64,000 nt of DNA from Uranotaenia lowii. Its lineage: Eukaryota; Arthropoda; Insecta; Diptera; Culicidae. The stretch is taken from contig NC_073692.1 of assembly GCF_029784155.1 (NCBI RefSeq), forward strand, positions 239,525,756 through 239,589,755, read 5' to 3'. The position numbers and the translations under genes are program-made. Each line of letters opens with the position of its first letter. Within the stretch, counting starts at the first letter, position 1. Shown here one piece after another: positions 48,424-59,401 of the stretch. Under the pieces are notes generated by a model, which was given only the letters and a program-made list of their open reading frames with translations, had not been told where the DNA came from and searched no databases.

Positions 48424-48498
48424 GTACAGTCCGGTAAATAGTATTCCGGTAAATGGTACTTCCGGTAGATGGAATTCCGGTAAACAGTATACAACCGG
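48424..48498 (+). repeat. short tandem repeat, ~17 bp unit, 4 copies
   Basis: TCCGGTAAATAGTAT, TCCGGTAAATGGTACT, TCCGGTAGATGGAAT and TCCGGTAAACAGTAT follow one another. The first is preceded by TACAG, as at a Tc1-like terminus, but no opposite end was seen. Confidence 0.75.
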
Positions 48499-50923
48499 GA
48501 TTTCAAACAAGTAAAATTTGGGAATTTTGAGTTTGAAATTTGTGATGAAATAGAAGTACATTTAAAGTAATGGTTGATTTCACGTTCAAATTGATACCTT
48601 CAGTCTTTGATAGGTGAATAGTATCATAAATTTGTCTCAAATTGTATTACGACAGATATTGGGCTTAAAACCAGATAGTGCTCAAAGTTATCCTGAAATA
48701 TGAAAATTATTTTTGAATAAACATTCAATTATGCATTTTTTTCAATTCAAAATCATGCTCCTCTTTACCACAGTATGTGTTACAAAAAAGTACCCCTTCA
48801 AAAATATTTATGAATGAATGAACCAGGTACCTATTGTTCTTGAGCAGCTGTTAATCCCATGAAACATTTGTCCATTAATATATCTATAAATATGTTATCT
48901 CAATAGATTACAGCTAAACTTTAAGTAATAAAGAATAATAATTGCAAAATGTTTTAATTATCATTGAAAATAAACTTATTGAATTATACAACTTATTGGA
49001 ACAGTAAAATATTCTAGAAGACTTCAATGAACATGGCTATATTTATAAGGACTGCATTCGAACCGCCACAATTGATTCAATAATTTTTAATTTCTAGGGT
49101 GTATATCGATGAAGTTTTTAGCGATTCTAGTTTCCTTATTCCGTTTAGTCATTATTATGAATGTTTCTTAGTTTAAGATTTACGGTTTTTCATATTCAAG
49201 GTAATGTACCAAATCTGTTCCACCGAACACTTTCTCAATCAACCCTCAAAAACGCTAGCAATTTTTCTTTCATAAATGCTAACTTAATTCAATTGGATGT
49301 AAAAAAAATGAAAATGCAAGAACTTAAAGATGATTGACAGAATCGATTAAGCGAGTTCCTCAATGAGCGCCAATTGACAATGGACGCGCAGTGCAGATGA
49401 TGCCGTTGTCATGATTCGGACGATTGACTCGCCAAATAGGGATTGGTTAATCGAAACGAAGAGTTAAACCTGCCCAGACAATCCAACAAACTTCCATTAT
49501 CTTGCTGCCTGAATGAATCATGACCGTTGGATTTAAATGCAAAATAATGCGGGCTGCCCAACACAATTGACACAAACTTATCAGCGAGCTAATTTAGTCT
49601 TGAGTGCGAAATCGTGCAGCCACCGAACCTTTCTGTAGTTCACCACATTAGAAACGCATTTTTTTCTTCTGTTTCAATCTTGGAAACTAACGACTTTGTC
49701 TGAGTTAGGCTAATCCGTTTCTGCTTAACCCTAAAATATGAATACATTTTCCCACGGAGGGTTGCAATCCATCATTTTATCAACGTTTTTGGCAAAGATG
49801 TTTATTGCGTTAGCTAAGCAGGTTTCAAACAAGGTCAGGAAGTTTGGTAAACCCGTTGAAGTGGAACAAATGTCATTCTTATTGGCTTAAAATCATTCTG
49901 AAGATAAGATAACATATTTGGAACAATGACTCATCTCTAAATCCTTGAAGCTGTTGTTAATCAAACACCCAAGAAACAAACTTCAATGACCTTTGGTTTA
50001 AGATGGTTATCTTCCGAGAATCGGAATCGGTTCTCCAAAGCTCGAGCCTTTCACTCAAAGAATGAACAAAAAAGCCACACAACTGCCGATCCTCAGCCCA
50101 ATTCTTGTTTTGGTTTTTTTTTCTCGCTCACAGTTGATGTTGCTGTTAAAAATGGTCGATGTTCTTTGTAATCCTTCTAATGTATTCCCATGGACGAACA
50201 ATTTCATTCACAAATAAGAAAATCTGTTGCTTTCACGTGTCCGATTATATCTTTCCCTTTGCTTCTTTAGCGTGTGAAGAGTGGGTTTTGATTGATGTTT
50301 TCATTGCTTAGATACCGACCCGAGAATTTGTATATTGAGCCTAATGCATATGCAGATGGTATAGATCATGTTTATTCTAGCTGGACGGAAATGCCATTGA
50401 CCCCTTCCTTAAATATTCAAAGCTCCGGTGATGAATAACTGGGAAAATCAGCTTATCTGATCTTGTGTATCAAACGCATGAATAAAGTGAATAATCTGTA
50501 TAATTCCTAATTAGATACGCTTTCATACCGTATGGTGTGTTTTGATTGCGATAAGTGATCTCTGTTTTGAAAAGTCGCTTGGAAGGGATTTTACGGGGCG
50601 TTTCGATCTAATGTGCTACTTAAGGCCAATATTACCGTTTGATTGAGTCCAAGGTTGTTTTATAATTCTTTTGGAATTTATAGTAATGTATAAATGTTTA
50701 ATTACTCTAAAATGATTTGATAACCATTTCTTATAGTTTGAAATTGAATTTATATCAATAAAATCGTTTCGGTGTACATGTAGTTTTTCGCTCTGCAGAT
50801 ATAACGCACCAGCACCAAATTTATTATAGCGCCAGCACTAAATTTTACTTCGGAAGTCCTGACTTCCGATCACGAACTTACTTCCGAACTTTTGACAGTT
50901 GTGTTTAAAAAAAATAACAGTGT
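48499..50923. other. no gene or transposon recognised
   Basis: 48.5-49.3 kb is AT-rich. 49.3-50.6 kb is of more even composition, with no repeat family, terminal repeat or plausible frame over 61 codons. It may be unique host sequence. Confidence 0.45.
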
Positions 50924-50984
50924 ATTATATGCAACGTTGCCACACATAAATTTGTATCCACCAGAGTATCTCTACATTCATTAA

Positions 50985-51272
50985 GAGCACCTGTACCCGT
51001 GGTCTATTCTTGAGTCTAATTTATACAAGAATTGAACCAAAGAAATTAGATCCGATCCTATGAAAAAACTAGCAACCGCACTTGTGTTCCATTAACTGTC
51101 AAACGGTTTAGAACTGCGTCAAATTGGATCCAAATCTCATCAGTTTTGGAACAATCCTTATACCAGTTCTAAAAAAAGTTGAGTTGAAACTGGTATAATG
51201 GATCACCAGTGCGGTTGCTTGGATCGGAATTTGGGTCTAAACCGGCTGTTTGTACCACGGATACAGGTGCTC
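50985..51272. mobile_element. PIF/Harbinger-like MITE, 288 bp
   Basis: Ends GAGCACCTGTACCCGTGG and CCACGGATACAGGTGCTC are inverted with one mismatch. TAA flanks both sides (50982-50984, 51273-51275), the 3-bp duplication typical of PIF/Harbinger. No coding capacity. Nested in the 729-bp MITE. Confidence 0.75.
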
Positions 51273-51277
51273 TAAAT

Positions 51278-51591
51278 GGGCCACAGACTACACAACATTG
51301 GTACAAATGCGATGAAATTCGATGAAATTTTGTCGCTGTGAACACGATCTGCATCGTGTATGGCATTGCTTGTATGAGCGCCCAAACGGTTTGATTAAAA
51401 TCGGTCGGGATCGAAATAATTTGTACAAACCATCCTCCCAGCCGGGGTGTTTTTGTTGCTGTTGCTATTTTCGCTAGCAATCATTTGTGTTCGCGTGAAA
51501 TTATTTTTGTATCGTTTGTGGGCGAGCATAGATCAAACAATCGTCGTGGAATCATCGAATTTGTACAGGCCATTTGTGTAGTCTATGGCCC
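51278..51591. repeat. inverted-repeat element, ~314 bp
   Basis: GGGCCACAGACTACACAA at the left and TTGTGTAGTCTATGGCCC-type sequence at the right are inverted, with further matches TACAAAT and CGATG inward. It abuts the Harbinger-like MITE. Confidence 0.65.
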
Positions 51592-51727
51592 GCTTTATAT
51601 AGAGCATATAGAGCAAGAATGAGATACACAAACAATTCAAATGAATTTGTGGCAACGTTGATTTTATGTGAATTTGAAAGCAGAAAATTTCTTGGCGCAC
51701 GCTTAAATAAAACGACTCAATATGTTT

Positions 51728-52362
51728 TGGTCGAAAGTCAGCCATGATGCCAGTTCACCAACGACGTTTATAAAATATTTATCTAAACGCACAATAGTCA
51801 GTCAGACTTCCGACTTCCGAACCAATGTACCTCCGACAAAAAAAGTGAAGTACTGCCAGATTTCCCAGTTTTATCCGGGTAAGTGCGGATATTTAGTACA
51901 CAATTTGGAAACAGTCCGGCCCGGCCCGGTTGCCCGGATTTGATTGAAAAATGCCCGGATTCAGCCCGGATTTATTCATTTCTTTTGCAAATCATACAAT
52001 AAAAAAACAACAAACGCCTCCAAAACGAAATTTTTTGAGCACTTTTTTTTAATTATCTTGAAAGGTTTTTTTCGAAGCCTAAAGTGCGGTTCAAAATCCG
52101 TCGATGAGTTTTGATAAAAAAAAAAATTAACAATTTTTTTTTCTTCATTTCTGTTGAGTAAGATCTCGGTTTAAGAAAATTTGTCCGGATATTGCCATGA
52201 TTTATGGTCGTCACTTCTGAAATCAAATGCCCGGATTTTGCTAGGTTTTTATAAAAAAAAATGCGCGGTTTGTCCGACGCGGATACGGGCTGAAAAAATT
52301 CTGGCAACCTTCTACTAGGTTGTCGAAAGTCTGTGTTTTGCTGCCAGTTCACCGGACGTTTC
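51728..52362. repeat. CCCGGAT-rich segment between ~45-bp direct repeats
   Basis: GTCGAAAGTC...GCCAGTTCACC..GACGTTT occurs at about 51,730-51,773 and again at about 52,322-52,365. The DNA between them (about 51,850-52,315) is rich in GCCCGGATTT words and begins TACTGCCAGATTT and ends ATTCTGGCAACC, a weak inverted pair. It is probably a MITE whose ends I cannot fix. Confidence 0.5.
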
Positions 52363-52374
52363 TAAAAATTTACA

Positions 52375-52786
52375 TTTAATTTTTAAGATTAAATGTGCTA
52401 AAAAAATGTGCCAAATAGAACAAAACCACAAAGCTAAATATTATCTGAGAAAAACTAAAAAAAAATATTCCAGGATTTTAACTGCACAGGAGGAATCCCT
52501 ACCAAAATTTATTTTTGCGTTATTGCACTTTGTTTGAAAAATTTATCATAATGTGTCTTGGAGATATTTCTTTATCACTTTTAAGTGTTTCCCACATGAA
52601 GATTTTGATATATTTATTTTCAAATCTCAATCTTAACATGAACATCACAATGCCATATTTTAAAAGTAAACTCTTATTTAAAAAAAAAGCTGATGTATAT
52701 TATGAGTTCATTGATCCTTTGAGTCCAAAAAAGTATATTCTTCTTCTGAATAGATCTTGATTACTGCTTAGCACGAAATTATTTAT
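52375..52786 (+). mobile_element. TA-MITE family, copy 1, left half
   Basis: It aligns in word order with the MITE at 56,018: AATGTGCTA, AAATGTGCCAAATAGAAC, TTGAAAAATTTATCATAATG, CACAATGCCATATTTT, TATTCTTCTTCTGAATAGATC and TTACTGCTTAGCACGAAA. It stops at the poly-T of the non-LTR element. Its right half resumes at about 58,460, so one MITE has been split by retrotransposon insertion. Confidence 0.75.
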
Positions 52787-53257
52787 ATTTTTTTTTTTTC
52801 TTTATTTAGTGAACATAAACCGTATAAGTTCGAAAACTGTTGTCGGTCTCTAAGTTGTGTATTCAGTAGAAAGTGTGTGTGCAAGAGTGCTTAGGTCCTA
52901 GGTATATCTTAAAACTAAGCTTAGTGACTACTACTACTACTCATTTAAAGGATATGAGGGAAAGGATATAAAGGATAGGAAATGAGGAAATGGGAATATG
53001 GGATAGGGATAGGAGGGGAAGGGATTTCAGATAATTCCTACACCAGGTTGTGCGTAGCAAGGAAACCATTTCCTGTTTCCAAATCTCCCAAGAGTCCATA
53101 TTATCGCAAGATTTACCGCGCTTGCATTCGCGTTGCTTCGGTGGATGACGAATTTCTTGGGAGGGCTAGGCGTTTTAAGTTTGCATTGGTTTTTGGCGAA
53201 GCCTAGTAACGCTCCACCCCCCGACTAGTCATACCAGCTATGTACAGTATGGTTTCG

Positions 53258-56200
53258 TCAAGGTGGGCGGGTGCTACTAGGCTGAGTTTCATTAAAAAGA
53301 TATCTTTTAAGGGTGGACTTGAAAAGCGTCAGACTTCTAATATTTTTTATGTTAGAAGGTAATGTATTAAAAAGATTTAAGCCTTTGTTCAGAAAACTAT
53401 TAGAAACCATTGTTGTTCTTCTTCTATTTATGTAAAAATTGGAGTTTACATTGCCTCTAGTGTTGTATGAATGGATTTCCGAAATAAAAGTGGGAGTAAA
53501 GTTTGTTTTTATTAAGTTGTTTAAGATCCTATAGATCAATACACAATTTTCAAACTTATTCAAAGTATGTAGAGAAAGCACATTTGCAGAGTAAAGTTGA
53601 TCAGTGGGAAACAAAATTGGCAGACTTTTAACAATTTTCAAAGCTCTTTTTTGTAGTGTTACAAGAGGTTTTAGATGTACAGAAGCAGCACATCCCCATA
53701 TACTGTTCATATAAACAAAGTGCGGGTGTATGTATGCGTAATAAACTTTCCAAGCAATTTTTTCGGAAACAAAACGTCGTACTTTTTTCAATGCAAAAAT
53801 ATATGAGGTGACTTTGGAGCTTACTCGGAGTATATGTTCATTCCATCGCAAATTTTCATCAATTAGGAGTCCAAGGTATTTAACTTTAGAGACCTGCTCA
53901 ATTTCTATACCGTTCACAAAAATCGGAACTTTTTCTGATTGTCTTTGCAAGTTAAAAATGATAAAATTTGTTTTTTGGAGGTTCAATGCCATATGATTTT
54001 GATTGAAAAATGTTATAAGAATATTAATGTCATGCGTAATATGTTCTTTAAGCATGTCGAGGTTTTCCACTATGTATAATAGAGTTGCATCATCTGCAAA
54101 AAGCTGCAATTTACCTTTCAGAGAAAGAGTAAAAATATCATTTATATACATGATGAACAACAAAGGCCCCAAGATGGAACCTTGAGGTATACCACATTTG
54201 ATAGGTAAAGTTTGACTATCGCTGGAGTTGATTCTCACAATTTGTTGTCTGTTAGATAGATAAGAATCCATAAGCTGCCTGGCATTTTCGGAGAAACCGA
54301 AAGATTTCAATTTTTTAATTAAGATCTTGTGATGAACACAATCAAAAGCTTTGCGAATATCTATAAAAACACATGCAACAGTTTTTCTCTCATCCAAGCT
54401 TTCTGCAATTGTACTTATAAGATTAGCACAAGCACTTAGTGTGTTTGATTTGGGGACGAAACCAAATTGATTGGCATGTATTAATTCATGTTGCGTACAG
54501 TGCTGTTCTATTTGGTCAAATAACAATCTTTCAAAGGGTTTAGAGAGAGCATTCAGAACGGAAATCGGCCTATAATTAGTTTTATTTGTTTTATCGCCAC
54601 TTTTAAAGACCGGAATAACTTTTGCACATTTAAGAACATCTGGAAACGAGTTCGAATTTATGCTTTCATTAACAAGATCCGTGTATTTATGAATATACTT
54701 ATTTTTGTATTTTTTCAAGAACTTAGTTGATATACCATCAATTCCAGTTGCACTTTTATTATTAAGACTGTCAATTTTGTCGGACAAATAGTCTTCTGAA
54801 GCGGCAGTGAAAGAGAACTCAAAATCAGGAACTTCGAAATCAGTTTCGGGCTCCAACCAATTAGTGATAATTGATCCACTTACGTTGACAAAAAAATTGT
54901 TAAAAATTTCAGCGATTGTCATTTCGTCACTCGATATGACACCATTTATATTTAAAGCAAAAGAGGAATCATAAGATGATTGCTTGTTGAAAACAATTTC
55001 ATTGATATTATTCCACAAATTCTTAGGGTTATGCAAGCTGTTAGTAATCAAATTGTCGAAATACTGCTTTTTCATTAGTTTCGATTTATTTCTAATCTCA
55101 TTTCTAACTTTTTTGTATTCCGAGTCATACTTAGCATCCTGTCTTGACGCGTGGTACAATTTTCTTTTTTTAGTTATAAGATTTAGTATTTCTGAGGTAA
55201 TGTAAGGTTTTCTTATTTTGTGTGTTTTTCGAATTGGTAAAACTGTTGTGTTTCGCAGAACGACTTCTTTGTAGTGGGCTACAAATTGATCAAAGTTTGT
55301 AACATGATTGACACTAAGACTACTGTCATGAATCTGATCATATTGTAAAACTGTTTTTGGAACTTGTTTAGAAGATGTTTTCGAGCTAGTTTTCACTGAT
55401 AATACGATAGTTCTGTGATCAGATAAATCTGAATCACTATCTAACAGCGTGAAATTAAAAGTCTGTTCATTCAGATCGGTCATCACATGGTCAATTAGAG
55501 TTGCTATGCTATTAGAGAGCCTAGTGGCATAATCAGCATTAATGCGATTCAAAATAACATAACCATTTCCTTCAACAGTACTCCGATATGTTACCGTGAG
55601 ACTGTCTTTCTTATTCAGGAGGTTTATATTAAAATCTCCGAAAATTATAGTTTTTGGAAAATTTGATAAAAGGGCTTCAAAACTAGCTAAGAATGGTAGG
55701 TAATTTCTTCCTGGATTGTAGACGGCAAAAATGTTAAAAGAGTACTCTGGTAAAGCTATAATCAGAAAGTCCGATTCATCCATGTGCGCATTGTTGAGTA
55801 AATGAGAGGACAAATTTTCATTGATAAAGATTGAAACACCACCACCTCGAGTTCCAGGTCTGGTGCAATGGTATGAATTATAGCCGGTTATATCAAAGAG
55901 CTCATTCTGGTATAACCATGTCTCAACGAAGACAATTATATCGATCTTTTTCCGTAAAGAAACCAAAAAACATTCGAAGTTGTCCAGTTTGTGTCTACAG
56001 CTTCGAATGTTCATATAGGGGAGAATGAGGATACTTGATCCCTGGGGATACTTGATTCCTTAGCTATATCTCGAAACTGGAATGTCTTACAAAGATCAAA
56101 TGTTCTAGAAAAATGTGCCAAAATGAGCAAAATAACAATGCTTGTAGTTTAAAATTTTTTATCAAAATAATTGTTTGAGTAATTGAACTTTGTTTGAAAA

Positions 56201-57083
56201 ATTTCACAAAATATAACTTGAAGATCTTTTTTCATCACTTTAAAATGTTCCTTACATGGGAAAATTATGAAAAAAAATATTTGTTCCAATGTATCAATCG
56301 TTCGAGCGTAAAATGAACTTCATAATGCCATATTTTCAAAGTAATGGAAAACTCTCAACTTTTTTCAGAAAAAGTTTTCTAAAATGTTGATTATGGGTAC
56401 AATTGATCCCCTAGAGTTGGGCACAATTGATCCCCCCTTCCAAACGGCATATTCTTCTTCTGAATTGATCGTTATGATTGCTGATTACGAAAATACTAAT
56501 ATTTATCCAAAAACTAATATTTATCAAACAATTGTCTGAAGAAAAGAGCAAAAATTTTTAATTTTCTCCTTATTATAAAAAATAGCGCCTATAAGTATGC
56601 AATGTTATTAGCGTTTAGACAAAGTTATAGAATTTTAATCTTATGTCTGCTATAAATTGTGAAATGAGTACAAACATGACCAAAATAGTCAATTAACATT
56701 CTATCTTGGAGTTTTGTTTGATTTTTATACAAGGATTAGGGCTTCCTGAATAAAAGATCAAGTCTTCTTCAATAGGGGATCAAGTCTCACCTAACTTCAG
56801 AAAAATCGCGATTTTTTTACTCCCACGAAAATGCTTCTAGTTCATCAACGGCTTCAAGTATCGTTCTAATTTTTGGAGCATAGAAACTTGAAGTTACAAG
56901 CTGCCAGAAAATGTCAAAGACGGCGAGTTGCTAAATTTTTCCAAAAAGATATGGTGAAAATAAGAAAAGGGGATCAAGTATCCCCACTCTCCCCTATATG
57001 ATATTAAGAGCATTTGGTACGATATTACTCACGCTATTTCCGTATGTTACGATTCCGTTGGCTATTTTTTCAGGATCAACCAT
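53258..57083 (-). pseudogene. non-LTR element 2 ORF2 (endonuclease-RT), split by a MITE
   Basis: Two blocks in one frame once the MITE (56018-56994) and one TA are ignored: 56997-57083 supplies 30 N-terminal residues from ATG at 57083, and 53258-56015 supplies the rest. The first internal ATG is at 56014 (918 residues). In that numbering the endonuclease has ETW at 31-33, GDFN at 126-129 and SDH at 198-200. The reverse transcriptase has YRPIS at 481, D552 in FIDIRKAFD, GIPQGS at 608-613 and the catalytic FADD at 639-642. All catalytic residues remain. The lost N-terminal strand (ALNIIY before MNIRS) carries the start of the endonuclease fold, so activity is probably lost. The ATG at 57083 overlaps by 8 nt the stop of an upstream 121-codon frame. 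Confidence 0.85.
56018..56994. mobile_element. TA-MITE family, copy 2, complete (977 bp)
   Basis: The left end GGGGAGAATGAGGATACTTG and the right end CAAGTATCCCCACTCTCCCC are inverted with two mismatches. TA on both sides (56016-56017, 56995-56996) is a Tc1/mariner-style duplication. Ignoring the insert and one TA rejoins the reading frame of the host ORF2 exactly, which confirms the boundaries. A GATACTTGAT/GGATCAAGT motif recurs inside. No transposase. Confidence 0.92.
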
Positions 57084-57146
57084 AATTATTGCGTTCTAGT
57101 TGTGATGGAAAAGGGTTAAAAATGAAATTTGTTATGTAACATACGG

Positions 57147-57206
57147 CAGCAGGAGCAACAGCAGCAAGAGCGACAGCAGCAACAGCAGCAACAACAACAC
57201 CAACAG
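57147..57206 (+). repeat. imperfect CAG/CAA microsatellite
   Basis: About 60 bp of CAGCAR, CAACAR and similar triplets in the spacer between ORF1 and ORF2. It makes an Ala/Val-rich run in an overlapping minus-strand frame (57076-57441) that I do not consider a separate gene. Confidence 0.75.
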
Positions 57207-57382
57207 CATTGGTGTCTGCAAGAATAGTAGCGTTTAGGTTTGGGGAAACAGGGTTGGGGAGAAAGGGAAAAGAGGTTATTTTTGGAGATTTTGTTTTGGG
57301 TTTTCTGTTTGTTGAGTAGTAGTCGGTGGTGCGAGTAATGAGTATGTGAGAAGTGAGAATAAGTGTTTCACAATAAGTTCGA

Positions 57383-58201
57383 CTATTGCAGCGAGTAAGG
57401 TATATCACCCAATGCCTGGATCTCAATTGGTGTCGTTTCATTGCGGCTTTTAAGAAAAAAACTTCCTCTTCTATACCAGGAATAATAAGCGGTGGAAAAC
57501 TTCCTCAGTCTACGATGAATTTCCTGATATGTAGCAGTCCAACGGTGATTAACAAAAATCCTCCGGCGGTGATTGTCACAAGCACGCTCGTTGATCATCT
57601 TCGTTCTCCGTGCGGCAGCGATGAAAGTTTCCTTCTTCGTAGTATCGTTAAAGCGGACCAATATGGGAGCAATTCCATTAGTGTTTTTACCTCTCATCCG
57701 AGTGCAAAGTGAGATATTTGCAACATCAAGCGGCAGATGATACTTTTCAGCAAGCTCCTCGATCAAAGTTATAGTGTTCTCTTGTCCACTAGAATTTTCG
57801 ATATTCGAGATGATGATATCGCGATCTATGTTCATTTGCTCGAGTCGATTGAACTTGCGCGAGACGGCAGAAAAACGATCTTCCAAATTGGAACTTGTTT
57901 TGAGAAGTTCATTCACGTTGACAGTGTTCTTCTCAACATTTTCATGTATGCTTTTTGTGTGATTCTTCAAATTAGATATTTGATTTGCGAAAACGGTTTG
58001 GAACTCTTTAAGCTGGATCAGGTCTTGGTGAAGCTCTTTTATTGCATTTTGGATGGACATCGTAAAATCGGTTACGACTACCATGGATTCCTTGACAACT
58101 TCCAACACAATTTTTCGGATCCCATCAGCCTGTAGTACCGGAACGGTTTCAGCATTTCCTTTGCGATGTTTTTTCGAGAACGGTTGTGTTGGTAAAGCCA
58201 T
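57383..58201 (-). CDS. non-LTR element 2 ORF1: coiled-coil, FP25-like protein
   Basis: 272 residues from ATG at 58201 (MALPTQPFSKKHRKG). The frame is open further upstream, but only from a GTG at 58444, so I take the ATG. A basic N-terminus is followed by a long coiled coil (about 45-125), an RRM-like segment (about 127-195, RDIIISNIE to ILVRFNDTTKKETF), and a C-terminal domain (about 212-265: RRRIFVNHRWT, YYSWYRRGSFFLKSR, PIEI). The order is like the Baculo_FP/FP25 C-terminal family that serves as ORF1 in many insect LINEs and binds element RNA. It is open and uninterrupted, unlike ORF2. The family call rests on motif resemblance only. Confidence 0.75.
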   Translation of the reverse strand: MALPTQPFSKKHRKGNAETVPVLQADGIRKIVLEVVKESMVVVTDFTMSIQNAIKELHQDLIQLKEFQTVFANQISNLKNHTKSIHENVEKNTVNVNELLKTSSNLEDRFSAVSRKFNRLEQMNIDRDIIISNIENSSGQENTITLIEELAEKYHLPLDVANISLCTRMRGKNTNGIAPILVRFNDTTKKETFIAAARRTKMINERACDNHRRRIFVNHRWTATYQEIHRRLRKFSTAYYSWYRRGSFFLKSRNETTPIEIQALGDIPYSLQ

Positions 58202-58459
58202 TGGATGATAGCGATCAAGAAGAACGTAGGCGATCACAAAAAAGATGTAGAAACAAGCCGGAGCTTGATTTATTCCGATATTTTCGCGTTTTCCAAAAGA
58301 ATTTACACCAACTAACTGGTCCTGGAGCAGCACTTTTAGGTGGACTAGTGTCTTGACAAGAAAATAAAAATTCTTGTAGAGTTTTGTTATCACTTTTTTG
58401 ATAATTGATGCAGCAATTTTATAAACCGATGATTTCGCACACACAGTTTTATCCTATAA

Positions 58460-58785
58460 CTATTTTTTTATCCAATAATAATAAATTGCCTGACTAAAAA
58501 AATGCGTGAAAAAGAGCGCCTTTAAGTATGCAATGATTATAGGGTACTGGACAAAAAAAGATTTTTTTTGTCTGACACTCATAAACTATGGAAAGCCAAA
58601 AAAAAAGTCAATGGACATTTTATCAACTTTTATCTATAGTTTTTGCTTGATTTTTGCCAAGGTTTAGGGCACACTGAATAAAGGATAAAAAAGCAAAAAA
58701 ATGCTGCTTAAATTTCTTAAAAAGGTAAAAAAATGATGAAAACTAGAAAATGGGATAACTCCCTAATCTTCATTTGAAGTTTGAG
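58460..58785 (+). mobile_element. TA-MITE family, copy 1, right half
   Basis: Continues the MITE begun at 52,375: TTTTATCCAA, AGCGCCTTTAAGTATGCAATG, GACAAAAAAAG, GTCAATGGACATTTTATC, GCTTGATTTTTGCCAAGG and CACTGAATAAAGGAT parallel 56,510-56,770 of the intact copy. Its outer end is lost at a truncated non-LTR insertion. Confidence 0.72.
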
Positions 58786-58800
58786 CTAATTAGTAGTCTT

Positions 58801-59125
58801 TTTTTTGTAAATTCTTTATTTGAAACGGCTCATACCTTTAGGCTTTAAGGAGCCAAATTCGTTTTGTTTGATTACAATTGATTATATCTAGTTCACTTTT
58901 TTAAGAAAAAAGAAGATAGATAGGGAAACATAAAAATAAAAAGAATTATAGATGAAGATCTATAGTTTTAAGGAAAAGGTATATTTCAAACATATAGTCC
59001 AAGTCCATCACAGCTAACACATCCCTCACTGGAACATTGGGTGGCTTCCTCGGGCCCGAAGGGTATCTATGAAGTTCGCTCTGGCGACAAGGTGGTTCTC
59101 ACACGACCAAACAATATGCTCGATG
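58801..59125 (-). mobile_element. 5'-truncated non-LTR retrotransposon fragment
   Basis: Target duplication AATTAGTAGTCTTTTT lies at 58788-58803 and 59126-59141. The minus strand ends AATAAAG plus A-run. It encodes the last ~55 residues of a reverse-transcriptase ORF: EHIVWSCENHLVARANFIDT, then, after a +1 shift, PVRDVLAVMDLDYMFEIY. This is the C-terminal signature of I/R1/LOA-type elements. Dead on arrival: 5' truncated and frameshifted. Confidence 0.85.
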
Positions 59126-59401
59126 AATTAGTAGTCTTTTTCGCTAAATTAGTGTTGATATTATTCATTTACTTTAACCAAACTTGCAAAAATGTTACTG
59201 CGTAATAAATTGCAGCACTTATAGTCCTTTAGCGAAAAATTATTATTTATGTATCAAGTTGCAAAAAGTGGATTTCAACGATGCTTGCCGTCAAGTGCTG
59301 AATAAATCGAGTTTTGTAACGAGTTTGTGTTATTAAGAAGAAAAAAACTGTTCGCGTACTTCCAGAGGTCTCAAACAGTCAAAAACCTTGTGGCTCGCAG
59401 G

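Larger units (their letters stand above)
50932..51660. mobile_element. MITE with CAACGTTGCCACA ends, hAT-like, 729 bp
   Basis: Ends CAACGTTGCCACA (50932-50944) and TGTGGCAACGTTG (51648-51660) are exact inverts. The flanking 8-mers ATTATATG and ATTTTATG differ at one position. It contains two further inverted-repeat elements, so it appears to have been a landing site. A 103-codon minus-strand frame across it is chance. Confidence 0.65.
52787..58457 (-). mobile_element. non-LTR retrotransposon 2 (FP-type ORF1, EN-RT ORF2), nested
   Basis: Read right to left: 5' UTR, ORF1 (coiled coil plus FP25-like), a ~300-bp spacer, ORF2 (endonuclease plus reverse transcriptase), a ~450-bp 3' UTR, AATAAAG and poly-A (T run at about 52,788-52,799). 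Total ~5.7 kb including a 977-bp MITE inside ORF2. The element sits in a MITE copy whose halves flank it. The duplication is not clean and the 5' end (about 58,457) is approximate. The combination fits the CR1/Daphne/Rex1 side of the LINE tree, but the exact clade needs a phylogeny. Confidence 0.85.

Noticed and set aside
51169..51480. 103-codon minus-strand frame
   Set aside because: It crosses the boundary of two MITEs, so it cannot be a conserved gene.
57076..57441. 121-codon frame between ORF1 and ORF2 of element 2
   Set aside because: It begins inside ORF1 in another frame and is dominated by a CAG/CAA microsatellite. Its stop overlaps the ORF2 start, but no domain supports a third protein.
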